From NCBI GenBank assembly GCA_052386745.1, contig JBQTJW010000045.1, positions 1 through 23,439 of the forward strand: a stretch of DNA of 23,439 nt, given 5' to 3'. Source of the DNA: Panacagrimonas sp052386745 (GTDB taxonomy: Bacteria; Pseudomonadota; Gammaproteobacteria; Nevskiales; Nevskiaceae). Made by a program: the position numbers and the translations under genes. Under the pieces are notes generated by a model. That model was not told the DNA's origin. It searched no databases and saw only the letters and a program-made list of their open reading frames with translations. Of the stretch, positions 15,316 through 23,439 are shown in pieces. Positions within the stretch are counted from its first letter, which is position 1; every line of letters starts with the position of its first letter.

Positions 15316-15345
15316 AGCGCCGGCCGCCAAGCCGGCTCAGCTTTT
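15310..15345 (+). terminator. Terminator between convergent nadC and dnaJ
   Basis: AGCTGA (15310-15315) and GCCGGC (15319-15324) on the left pair with GCCGGC (15331-15336) and TCAGCT (15337-15342) on the right. This gives a 12-bp stem with a 3-base bulge and a 6-base loop, followed by TTTT (15342-15345). The stop codons of both nadC (15313-15315) and dnaJ (15337-15339) are inside the stem. It should stop plus-strand transcription; on the minus strand there is no T-run. Confidence 0.6.
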
Positions 15346-16446
15346 CACGTGGTCGGCGATGAACTTCTTGGCCCGGTCCAGCCAGTTGGAGGATTCCGGG
15401 TGATGGCGCGTGTCGCTGCCCACCAGTGAATCGCCGAACTCGCGCAGCAGGTCCTTCTGCTTGCGCGAGAGGTTCACCGGCGTCTCTACCACCACCGTGC
15501 ACAGCAGGTCGCCCACCGCGCCACCGCGCACGGACTTGATGCCCATGCCGCGCAGGCGGAACACCTTGCCGCTCTGCGTGCCCTCCGGCACCTTGAGCAG
15601 CGACTTGGCCGTGAGCGTGGGCACTTCCAGCTCGCCGCCCAGCGCCGCGCAGACCAGGTCGATGGGCACCGAGCAATGCAGGTCGGAACCATCGCGCTCG
15701 AAGAATGCGTGCGGCTTGACCGTGACCTGCACGTACAGGTCGCCCGGCGTGGAGCCGCGCTCGCCCGGCTCCCCTTCGCCGCTCAGGCGGATGCGATCGC
15801 CCGTGTCGACGCCGGCCGGCACTTTCACTTCCAGCGTCTTCTCGCGGCGTACGCGCCCGGCACCGCGGCAGGTGCGGCAGGGGTCGGACACCTGCGTGCC
15901 GCGGCCGCGGCAATGCGGACAGCTCTGCTGCAGCACGAAGAAGCCCTGCTGCACCCGCACCTGCCCGGCGCCGCCGCAGGTGGGGCACTTGGGCGCGGGC
16001 TTGCTGTTGGCCGTGCCGTGGCCGGCGCAGCTGCCGCAGGTTTCCTGGGTGGGGATGCGGATGGATTCGGTGGTGCCGGCGGCGGCCTGCTCCAGGCTGA
16101 GTTCCATGGAGTAGCGCAGGTCCGAGCCGCGGCGCGGACCGCCGCGGTTGCCCCCGAAGATGTCGGCGAACACGTCGCCGAAAATGTCCGAGAAACCGGC
16201 ACTGCCCCCGCCGCCGCTGCGGCTCAGGCCTTCGTGGCCGTGGCGGTCGTAGACCGCGCGCCGGTCGCCGTCGGTGAGGACTTCGTAGGCCTCGCTGGCT
16301 TCCTTGAACTTCTCCTCGGCGCTCGCGTCGCCCGGGTTGCGGTCCGGGTGCAGCTTCATGGCCAGCCGGCGATATGCGCGCTTGAGATCGTCTTCGGACG
16401 CGTTGCGCTCGACGCCCAGCACTTCGTAGTAATCGCGCTTGCTCAT
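15337..16446 (-). CDS. dnaJ: Chaperone protein DnaJ
   Basis: This 369-residue co-chaperone delivers substrates to DnaK and stimulates its ATPase. Domain order is a J domain (1-70, with HPD at 33-35), a Gly/Phe linker (GFSDIFGDVFADIFGG) and a zinc-binding region with four CxxCxGxG repeats (CGSCAGHG, CPTCGGAG, CPHCRGRG, CRTCRGAG). Then come the substrate-binding beta domains and a dimerisation tail. It is last in the hrcA-grpE-dnaK-dnaJ cluster, 144 bases after dnaK, behind a terminator-like hairpin. No Shine-Dalgarno sequence precedes the ATG; a short pyrimidine-rich heptamer repeat does. Confidence 0.97.
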   Translation of the reverse strand: MSKRDYYEVLGVERNASEDDLKRAYRRLAMKLHPDRNPGDASAEEKFKEASEAYEVLTDGDRRAVYDRHGHEGLSRSGGGGSAGFSDIFGDVFADIFGGNRGGPRRGSDLRYSMELSLEQAAAGTTESIRIPTQETCGSCAGHGTANSKPAPKCPTCGGAGQVRVQQGFFVLQQSCPHCRGRGTQVSDPCRTCRGAGRVRREKTLEVKVPAGVDTGDRIRLSGEGEPGERGSTPGDLYVQVTVKPHAFFERDGSDLHCSVPIDLVCAALGGELEVPTLTAKSLLKVPEGTQSGKVFRLRGMGIKSVRGGAVGDLLCTVVVETPVNLSRKQKDLLREFGDSLVGSDTRHHPESSNWLDRAKKFIADHVKS

Positions 16447-16458
16447 ACGCGGCGGGCG

Positions 16459-16479
16459 GGAGGCAGGAGGCGGGAGACC
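16459..16479 (-). repeat. Short heptamer repeat before dnaJ
   Basis: Three 7-base units on the plus strand (GGAGGCA, GGAGGCG, GGAGACC) lie 12 bases before the dnaJ start codon. They resemble the GTGAGGC-type units before glyA in period, base composition and orientation relative to the gene. Confidence 0.5.
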
Positions 16480-16540
16480 AAGGTCATGAGCAGCACTTTC
16501 AGAGGTGGCGGATGCCGGTGGAACGGGGTGACTTGACGCG

Positions 16541-16572
16541 CAAAAGGCGGGCCGACTCGCGCCGCCCGCCTT
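16541..16572 (-). terminator. Terminator-like hairpin after dnaK
   Basis: AAGGCGGGC (16544-16552) and GCCCGCCTT (16564-16572) form a 9-bp stem with an 11-base loop. On the minus strand the stem runs into TTTT, 18 bases past the dnaK stop. It could partly end the dnaK message and lower dnaJ relative to dnaK. Confidence 0.6.
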
Positions 16573-16590
16573 CTGCTCACATCTTCGAGC

Positions 16591-18522
<1,932 letters not shown>

Positions 18523-18607
18523 GGATAGTGCTCCGGGACTTCAAAAAGGTTGATTGGTGAGGCGCCGCGGGGCGCCGGTTGCAAAGCTGGGGATCAAGCT
18601 GCGTTAG

Positions 18608-18635
18608 TTGTGCGGCCTTCGCGCGTCAGTTCAAG
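18608..18635 (-). promoter_or_regulatory. Candidate sigma-32 promoter for dnaK
   Basis: On the minus strand CTTGAA (18635-18630) is followed after 14 bases by CCGCACAA (18615-18608), a partial match to the RpoH -10 (CCCCATnT). The -35 and spacing fit; the -10 is imperfect. It lies about 85-110 bases before dnaK, in the grpE-dnaK gap. A GGCGCC-GCGG-GGCGCC hairpin (18561-18576) lies between it and the gene. Confidence 0.4.
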
Positions 18636-18687
18636 TGCCGGGCACGAGGCTGACGAGGGCCTTTTAGTGGGCCGATTAGGGGGCCGA

Positions 18688-19263
18688 TCAAGCGCCTGGC
18701 GCGGGTGCCGGCGCCGCGGGCGCCTTGCCCACCACCACCATGGCTGGGCGCAGCAGGCGGTCATGCAGGCGGTAGCCCTTCTGCATCACGCTCACCACGT
18801 GGTTGGGCGGCACCTCGGCCGATTCGACCAGGGTCACGGCCTCGTGCAGGTCCGGGTTGAACGGCTCGCCGGCCGGGTCCACCAGCTTGACGCCGTGCTT
18901 TTCCAGCGTGGACACCAGCTGGCGCCGCGTGAGCTGCATGCCTTCCACGATGCTCGCCACCTGCGCTTCGGGCTTGCCGGCGGCGGCCAGCCCCAGGTCC
19001 AGGCTGTCGGCCACGCCCAGGAGTTCGCCCAGCAGTTTTTCCGACCCGTACTGGCGCGCCTGCTGGACCTCGCGGTCGGTACGCTTGCGCAAGTTGTCCA
19101 TGTCCGCCAGCGTGCGCATGTGCGCGTCGCGGGCCGACAGGGCGCGGGATTCGGCTTCCGCCAGCTTGGCCTGGAGGCCGGCCATGTTGGCGTCGAGTTC
19201 GACGGCCGGGTCGAAGACAGCCGGGCTCGGCTCTCCGGTCGAAGGATCGGATGGTTCAGTCAT
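18688..19263 (-). CDS. grpE: Nucleotide exchange factor GrpE
   Basis: This 191-residue protein releases ADP from DnaK and senses temperature through its long helices. Residues about 30-90 form the coiled-coil (LQAKLAEAESRALSARDAH, then DNLRKRTDREVQQA). The C-terminal beta domain has NPDLHEAVTLV and VSVMQKGYRLHDRLLRPAMVVV. The tail is Ala/Pro-rich. I use ATG 19263 (MTEPSDPS). An earlier in-frame ATG at 19305 overlaps the -10 of the sigma-32 promoter and so would be absent from that transcript. Confidence 0.95.
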   Translation of the reverse strand: MTEPSDPSTGEPSPAVFDPAVELDANMAGLQAKLAEAESRALSARDAHMRTLADMDNLRKRTDREVQQARQYGSEKLLGELLGVADSLDLGLAAAGKPEAQVASIVEGMQLTRRQLVSTLEKHGVKLVDPAGEPFNPDLHEAVTLVESAEVPPNHVVSVMQKGYRLHDRLLRPAMVVVGKAPAAPAPAPGA

Positions 19264-19303
19264 GACGATGAAGGATTCCCCACTTTCTTGAGACGTGCGC
19301 CTC

Positions 19304-19331
19304 ATTTTGGGCGCCCCGGCCGGCTTTCAAG
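19304..19331 (-). promoter_or_regulatory. Sigma-32 (RpoH) promoter for grpE
   Basis: On the minus strand CTTGAA (19331-19326, followed by another A) is separated by 14 bases from CCCAAAAT (19311-19304). This is close to the RpoH consensus CTTGAA-N13/14-CCCCATnT. Transcription would start near 19297, giving a leader of about 35 bases before grpE. It lies after hrcA, so grpE and downstream genes can be induced without hrcA. Confidence 0.65.
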
Positions 19332-19383
19332 GCATCGGCGGGATATTGTCGCAGGGCCTTCGACCCTCGACCACCCGAAACGA

Positions 19384-19398
19384 GGCGGCTTTGCCGCC
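19384..19398 (-). other. Hairpin after hrcA
   Basis: GGCGGC, TTT, GCCGCC form a 6-bp stem with a 3-base loop about 20 bases past the hrcA stop. The downstream minus-strand sequence (TCGTTTCGG) has only a short T-run, so this is at best a weak terminator separating hrcA from grpE. Confidence 0.35.
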
Positions 19399-19419
19399 GC
19401 CGCAAGGCCGGGAATGGCG

Positions 19420-20460
19420 TCAGCTCTCGTTGTCCAGGCCCGCCGTCAGCAGGCGCGCGGTCTGCGACACCAGCGGGATGATGCGGCTGTAGGCCATGCG
19501 CGTGGGGCCGATCACGCCCAGCCGGCCGGCCACCTGCCCATCCACGTAATACGGGGCGGTGACCACGCTCACCTCGTCCAGCACGCGGTAGCCGGATTCC
19601 TCGCCGATGAAGATCTGCACGCCGTCGGCGTCCAGGCACTGGTCGAACATGTTCAGCAGTTCGCGCTTGCGGTCGAGCACCTCGAACAGGCCGCGCAGGC
19701 GGATCACGTCGCCCAGCTCCTGGAAGCCCATCAGGTTGCTGCCGCCCGCCAGCAGGTAGTCGCCCTCGCGCGTGTCCTCGCCCATGGCCTGCGCGGCCAT
19801 GGCGGCGGCCTGGCGCAGGACCAGGTTGATGCGGTTCTGCGCGTCGCGCGCCTCGTCCAGCAGGGCGCGGCGCAGGCTCACCAGGTCGCGGCCGGCGAAG
19901 TGCTCGTTGAGGGCGTTGGCGTAGCGTTCCAGCTCGTCGGCGCCGTAGGAGCGGTCGGTGTGGATGACGCGGTTCTGTACCTCGCGCTGGTTCACCACCA
20001 GGATGGCCAGCACGCGGTTGCCGGACAGCGGCAAAAACTCGATGCGCCGCAGCACCGCCAGGTTGCGGCGCGGCAGCGTCACCACGCCGGCCATGGCGCT
20101 GAGCTGCGAGAGCAGGCCCGAGGCGGCCTTCATCAGCTCGTCGGTCCGGCGCGCCGGGCCCACCAGGGTTTCGGAGATGCGCGCCTGGTCCACCTCGCCG
20201 AGCTGCTCCGGCGTGAGCAGCTGGTCGACGAAGTAGCGATAGCCGCGGGCGGTGGGAATGCGCCCCGCCGAAGTATGGGGCGACACCACCAGCCCCAGCT
20301 CGTCGAGGTCCGCCATCACGTTGCGGATGGTGGCGGGCGACAGGTCCAGCGAGCCGGAGCGCGACAGCGTGCGCGACCCCACCGGCTGCCCGTCGTGGAT
20401 GTAACGCTCCACGAGCAGCTTGAGCAGGTCGGCGGCGCGGGGGTCCAGCGGCGTAGGCAT
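19420..20460 (-). CDS. hrcA: Heat-inducible transcription repressor HrcA
   Basis: This 346-residue repressor binds the CIRCE operator and is helped by GroEL. The N-terminal winged helix (about 1-75) has LLVERYIHDGQPVGSRTLS, DLSPATIRNVMADLDELGLV and PHTSAGRIPTARGYRYFVD. The central and C-terminal parts form the GAF-like dimerisation domain and end in YSRIIPLVSQTARLL. I use ATG 20460 (MPTPLDPRA), which fits family length; upstream in-frame starts (for example 20505) are not excluded. No CIRCE element is visible near hrcA, grpE or dnaK, so its target (typically groESL) is probably elsewhere. Confidence 0.95.
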   Translation of the reverse strand: MPTPLDPRAADLLKLLVERYIHDGQPVGSRTLSRSGSLDLSPATIRNVMADLDELGLVVSPHTSAGRIPTARGYRYFVDQLLTPEQLGEVDQARISETLVGPARRTDELMKAASGLLSQLSAMAGVVTLPRRNLAVLRRIEFLPLSGNRVLAILVVNQREVQNRVIHTDRSYGADELERYANALNEHFAGRDLVSLRRALLDEARDAQNRINLVLRQAAAMAAQAMGEDTREGDYLLAGGSNLMGFQELGDVIRLRGLFEVLDRKRELLNMFDQCLDADGVQIFIGEESGYRVLDEVSVVTAPYYVDGQVAGRLGVIGPTRMAYSRIIPLVSQTARLLTAGLDNES

Positions 20461-20585
20461 CGGCACCCGAATCTCGGCGGTTGAATGAAGGCTAGCGTCC
20501 CGCATTTTGGCGCGGCCGTACAGGCCGATGCGCCGGTTCGAGCGTGTAGAGTGTTCGCACTCATCGTGCTCGTTCCGCGGCAACC
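20461..20585. promoter_or_regulatory. Divergent leader region of hrcA and nadK
   Basis: This 125-base gap holds two hairpins. The first is GGCGCGGCC (20509-20517) pairing with GGCC (20523-20526) and GCGCC (20530-20534) around a 3-base bulge. The second is GAGTG-TTCG-CACTC (20549-20562). TAGAGT (20547-20552) could be a -10 for nadK but has no good -35. No clear promoter for hrcA is seen. Confidence 0.35.
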
Positions 20586-21479
20586 ATGAATTCCTTCCGC
20601 ACCGTCGGCGTGATCGGCAAGCGCCGCGACCCCAACCTCGAACTGCTCGCCGACGTCTGCGAGCAGCTGCGCGCCTTGGGCTGCAAGGTGCTGGTGGACC
20701 AGAACCCCGCCCTGCGCGGCAAGGCGCTGGCCACGATGGCCTCGCGCGAGACGCTGGGGCGCGAGTGCGACCTGATCGTGGTGGTGGGCGGCGACGGCAC
20801 CCTGCTCGACGCCGGCCGCTCGCTGGCGGCGGCGCGGGTGCCGCTGCTGGGCATCAACCAGGGCCGGCTCGGCTTCATGGTGGACGTGGCGCCGGAAACC
20901 TTCCGCGAGCACCTGGCCGACATCATCGGCGGCCGCTACGAGCCGGAGGACCGCCTGCTGCTGGCGTCCGCGATCCGTCGCGGCGGCGCGGCCGACGGCC
21001 CCGAGCGCCTGGCGGTGAACGACGTGGTCATCCGCAACCAGGCCACCATCCGCATGATCGAGTTCGAAACCTGGCTGGACGACGAATTCATCAGCAATCA
21101 CCGGGCGGACGGCGTCATCGTGTCCTCGCCCACCGGCTCCACCGCGTACGCCCTGTCGGGCGGCGGGCCCTTGCTGCACCCGGCGCTGAAGGCCATTGCG
21201 CTGGTACCGATCTGCCCGCACACGCTGTCGGACCGTCCGATCGTGTTCGGGGTGGAGCGGCCCATCCGCATCGTCATCGGCGGCGTGGAGCGCGCCCAGG
21301 CCATGGTCACCTTCGACGGCCAGACCAGTGAAACCCTGGAACCCGGCAACGTGGTGGAAATCCGCGCCGCCACCTTTGCGCTGCGCCTGATCCACCCGGT
21401 CGGATACAGCTACTTCCGCATCCTGCGCGACAAGCTGCGCTGGGGCAGTGGCCCGGAATCGCGCCGCGAGCGCGCATGA
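20586..21479 (+). CDS. nadK: NAD kinase
   Basis: This 297-residue cytoplasmic enzyme phosphorylates NAD to NADP. It has the GGDGT motif at residues 68-72 (VVVGGDGTLLDAG), then GINQGRLGFM, the catalytic/nucleotide-binding N145-D146 (LAVNDVVI) and the conserved NHRADGVIVSSPTGSTAYAL with GGGPLLHP. Length is typical. The ribosome binding site is weak. recN follows after 69 bases; nadK and recN next to the heat-shock genes is a common gammaproteobacterial arrangement. With nadA and nadC it makes three NAD(P) genes in this window, each in a different transcription unit. Confidence 0.96.
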   Translation: MNSFRTVGVIGKRRDPNLELLADVCEQLRALGCKVLVDQNPALRGKALATMASRETLGRECDLIVVVGGDGTLLDAGRSLAAARVPLLGINQGRLGFMVDVAPETFREHLADIIGGRYEPEDRLLLASAIRRGGAADGPERLAVNDVVIRNQATIRMIEFETWLDDEFISNHRADGVIVSSPTGSTAYALSGGGPLLHPALKAIALVPICPHTLSDRPIVFGVERPIRIVIGGVERAQAMVTFDGQTSETLEPGNVVEIRAATFALRLIHPVGYSYFRILRDKLRWGSGPESRRERA

Positions 21480-21548
21480 GCGGGCGCGCACCGGCCTGGG
21501 CTAGGCTTTGCCCCTCGCGGTTGCCACCGGGGCGCCAGGTTTTGACCC

Positions 21549-23234
21549 ATGCTTGAACAGTTGCAGATTCGCAATCTCGCGACCATCGAGGCGCTGAACC
21601 TCGAACTGGAACCCGGGCTCACCGTGCTGAGCGGCGAGACCGGCGCGGGCAAGTCCATCCTGATCGACGCGCTCGGCCTGATCCTGGGCACGCGCGCCGA
21701 TCCGGCGCTGGTGCGGGCCGGCGCCGCGTCCGCCGACATCTGCGCCACTTTCCGCGTTGCGCCCGGCTCGCCGGCCGACCTGTGGCTGCGCGAGCAGGCG
21801 ATGCTGGACGAATCCGACCCGCGCCAGTGCCTGGTCCGCCGCGTTCTCCACGCCGAAGGCCGCACGCGCGCTTTCGTCAACGGCAGCGCCGCCGCGGCCG
21901 GCCAGCTGCGCGAACTCGGCGAACGCCTGGTGGACGTGTACGGCCAGAACGAGAGCCATCGCCTGCGCCTGCCCAACGTGCAGCGCGAGATGCTCGACAG
22001 CCTGGGCCAGCACGGCGCGCTGCTGGACGAGGTGGCCGGCCATGCCCGTGCCTGGACAAGGCTGGACGAGCAGATCGAACATCTGCGCGCCGCGGCCGCC
22101 CGCGACCCCGCGCAGCTCGATTTCCTGCGCCACCAGGTGCGCGAACTCGAAGCGCTGCGGCTGCGCGACGGTGAGCTGGACGACATCGAGAGCGAGCACC
22201 GTCGCCTCGCCAACGCCGGACGACTCCTGCAGGACGGCACGCAGGCGCAGGACCAGCTGTACGGCGGCGACGGCGCCATCCACGACCAGCTCGCCGCGTC
22301 GGTCCAGTTGCTGCGCGGACTGGTGCCGCTGCACGCGGGCTTCTCCGAGATCGAGGCCCTGGTGGAGTCGGCGCAGGCCAACGTGCGCGAGGCGGCCGAC
22401 TGCCTGCGCCGCCTGCTGGATCGCATGGACCTGGACCCGCAGCGCCTGGGCGAGGTCGAGGCACGCCTGGCCGACATCCACGACCTCGCGCGCAAGCACC
22501 GCGTCCGCGCCGAGGAACTGCCGGAACGGCTGGCCGCGCTCGCCGCCGAACTGGGCGAAGCCGAGGACGCAGGCGGAAAGCTCGACCTGCTGCTGGCGCA
22601 GCAGGCCAAAGTCCTGGCTGATTACCGCGCCAGCGCCGGCCGCCTGCGCGCGGCGCGCCAGGACAGCGCCGCGGTTCACGCCAAGGCGGTGACAGCGCGG
22701 GTGCGGGAACTGGGAATGGCCAACGCGCGCTTCGAGATTCGCGTGGAACCGGCCGAGCGTCCGCGCCCCGGTCCCGCCGGCGACGACGAGGTGCGCTTCG
22801 ACTTCAGCGCCAATCCCGGCCAGCCGCCGCGGGCGCTGGCCAAGGTCGCCTCGGGCGGGGAACTGTCGCGCGTGTCGCTGGCGCTTCAGGTGGTGGCGCA
22901 GGACAGCGGCGGCGCGCCGACCATGATCTTCGACGAGGTGGACGCCGGCATCGGCGGCGGCGTGGCGGAAGCCGTGGGGCGCCAGCTGCGCACCCTGGGC
23001 GAGCGGCGCCAGGTGCTGTGCGTGACGCACCTGGGCCAGGTGGCCGCCTGCGGCCGGCAGCAACTGGCCGTGCGCAAGTCGGTGCGCGGCAACCAGACCT
23101 TCACCGAGGTCGTCCCCCTGCAGGCAAGCGCACGAGTCGCCGAACTGGCACGCATGATCGGCGGCCTCAACCCCACCGCCGCCACCGAAACCATGGCGCG
23201 CGAACTGCTGGACGCGGCGCGAGCGCCGTACTAA
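21549..23234 (+). CDS. recN: DNA repair protein RecN
   Basis: This 561-residue SMC-like ATPase acts in recombinational repair of double-strand breaks. Walker A is GETGAGKS at residues 29-36 after MLEQLQIRNLATIEALN. A long Arg/Ala/Leu-rich coiled-coil fills the middle (about 150-380). The C-terminal half-domain has the ABC signature ASGGELSRVSLAL and Walker B MIFDEVDAGIGGGVAEAVG, then the H-loop LCVTHLGQVAACG. It appears complete, ending ARELLDAARAPY. No LexA-type operator is recognisable in the 69-base gap upstream. Its stop is the point where base composition turns AT-richer. Confidence 0.96.
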   Translation: MLEQLQIRNLATIEALNLELEPGLTVLSGETGAGKSILIDALGLILGTRADPALVRAGAASADICATFRVAPGSPADLWLREQAMLDESDPRQCLVRRVLHAEGRTRAFVNGSAAAAGQLRELGERLVDVYGQNESHRLRLPNVQREMLDSLGQHGALLDEVAGHARAWTRLDEQIEHLRAAAARDPAQLDFLRHQVRELEALRLRDGELDDIESEHRRLANAGRLLQDGTQAQDQLYGGDGAIHDQLAASVQLLRGLVPLHAGFSEIEALVESAQANVREAADCLRRLLDRMDLDPQRLGEVEARLADIHDLARKHRVRAEELPERLAALAAELGEAEDAGGKLDLLLAQQAKVLADYRASAGRLRAARQDSAAVHAKAVTARVRELGMANARFEIRVEPAERPRPGPAGDDEVRFDFSANPGQPPRALAKVASGGELSRVSLALQVVAQDSGGAPTMIFDEVDAGIGGGVAEAVGRQLRTLGERRQVLCVTHLGQVAACGRQQLAVRKSVRGNQTFTEVVPLQASARVAELARMIGGLNPTAATETMARELLDAARAPY

Positions 23235-23318
23235 TCGAATCTTTTCGCTTAACTATCACATTATCTCATGACTTTCGCTGAACACTACGCGAGTTTCATG
23301 GATTTTATTCTTACCTGA
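23235..23318. other. AT-richer junction between recN and the insertion sequence
   Basis: These 84 bases are visibly poorer in G and C than the rest of the window and contain no gene. One end of the insertion sequence should lie here, between the recN stop and the transposase stop. I cannot define the terminal inverted repeat or the target duplication because the other end is outside the window. Confidence 0.45.
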
Positions 23319-23439
23319 TTAGCAACGATCCTCAGCCAATCTGAGTACGGGTGCGGGATATGCTCGGGTAGTGGTGGAGGCTCGGATCAGGCGCTGGAGG
23401 ATTTTTGCCAAGTCGTATCGCCGATTGAATCGATACTGC
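23319..23439 (-). CDS. IS1595-family (ISXO2-like) transposase, C-terminal 39 residues (partial)
   Basis: Only the last 39 codons and the TAA stop are inside the window; the rest is off the right edge. The visible part starts QYRFNRRYDLAKILQRLIRA and ends VLRLAEDRC. The YRFNRRxDL block followed by an LxRLIRA helix and a short tail is characteristic of the C-terminus of ISXO2-like DDE transposases of the IS1595 family. The codon use and composition are less GC-rich than recN, consistent with a mobile element. It is transcribed toward recN. Whether the element is intact cannot be told. Confidence 0.72.
   Translation of the reverse strand, partial: QYRFNRRYDLAKILQRLIRASTTTRAYPAPVLRLAEDRC

Noticed and set aside
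19264..19305. Upstream grpE start at 19305 adding 14 residues
   Set aside because: The ATG overlaps the -10 of the sigma-32 promoter, and the added residues do not resemble GrpE.
20549..20562. GAGTG-TTCG-CACTC as a possible CIRCE element near hrcA
   Set aside because: CIRCE has CACTC on the left and GAGTG on the right with a 9-base spacer; here the arms are reversed and the spacer is 4.
21480..21548. SOS (LexA) operator before recN
   Set aside because: No CTG-N10-CAG or other LexA-type palindrome could be found in the gap.

Overview
The window is a compact, GC-rich, housekeeping stretch of a gammaproteobacterial chromosome. The best guess is the order Xanthomonadales (Lysobacterales) or a close relative. 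The reasons are the gene orders nrdR-ribD-ribE-ribB(X)-ribH-nusB-thiL-pgpA, rplY-pth-ychF and hrcA-grpE-dnaK-dnaJ next to nadK-recN, a RibB with a degenerate RibA-like tail, and short intergenic heptamer repeat arrays of a kind I recall from that group. The placement is an inference; no rRNA or other decisive marker is present.

Layout. (1) From 1 to 11151 everything is on the minus strand. In transcription order it reads nadA, glyA, nrdR, ribD, ribE, ribBX, ribH, nusB, thiL, pgpA, can, etfD (ETF-quinone oxidoreductase) and the first 39 codons of etfB. From ribD to can the genes are nearly contiguous, with 4-base start/stop overlaps at ribE/ribBX, ribH/nusB and thiL/pgpA. (2) At 11334-12727 rplY and pth run on the plus strand, separated by a strong intrinsic terminator. 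(3) At 12734-13210 a small gene for an unknown exported protein lies on the minus strand. (4) At 13364-15315 ychF and nadC run on the plus strand. (5) At 15337-20460 the heat-shock cluster hrcA-grpE-dnaK-dnaJ runs on the minus strand, with sigma-32-like promoters before grpE and possibly before dnaK. (6) At 20586-23234 nadK and recN run on the plus strand. (7) The right edge is AT-richer and ends in the C-terminus of an IS1595-family (ISXO2-like) transposase, the only mobile-element trace seen.

Functionally the window holds much of riboflavin synthesis (ribD, ribB, ribH, ribE, but no working GTP cyclohydrolase II), three NAD(P) genes (nadA, nadC, nadK), the last step of thiamine diphosphate synthesis (thiL) and one-carbon metabolism (glyA). 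It also holds flavin-dependent electron transfer (etfD/etfB), translation functions (rplY, pth, ychF), protein folding and DNA repair (recN). I do not see an undescribed multi-gene system. The points most worth a second look are the heptamer arrays abutting the start codons of glyA and dnaJ (both lacking a Shine-Dalgarno sequence), the palindrome over the promoter of the unknown exported protein, the catalytically dead RibA tail, and the insertion-sequence boundary after recN.
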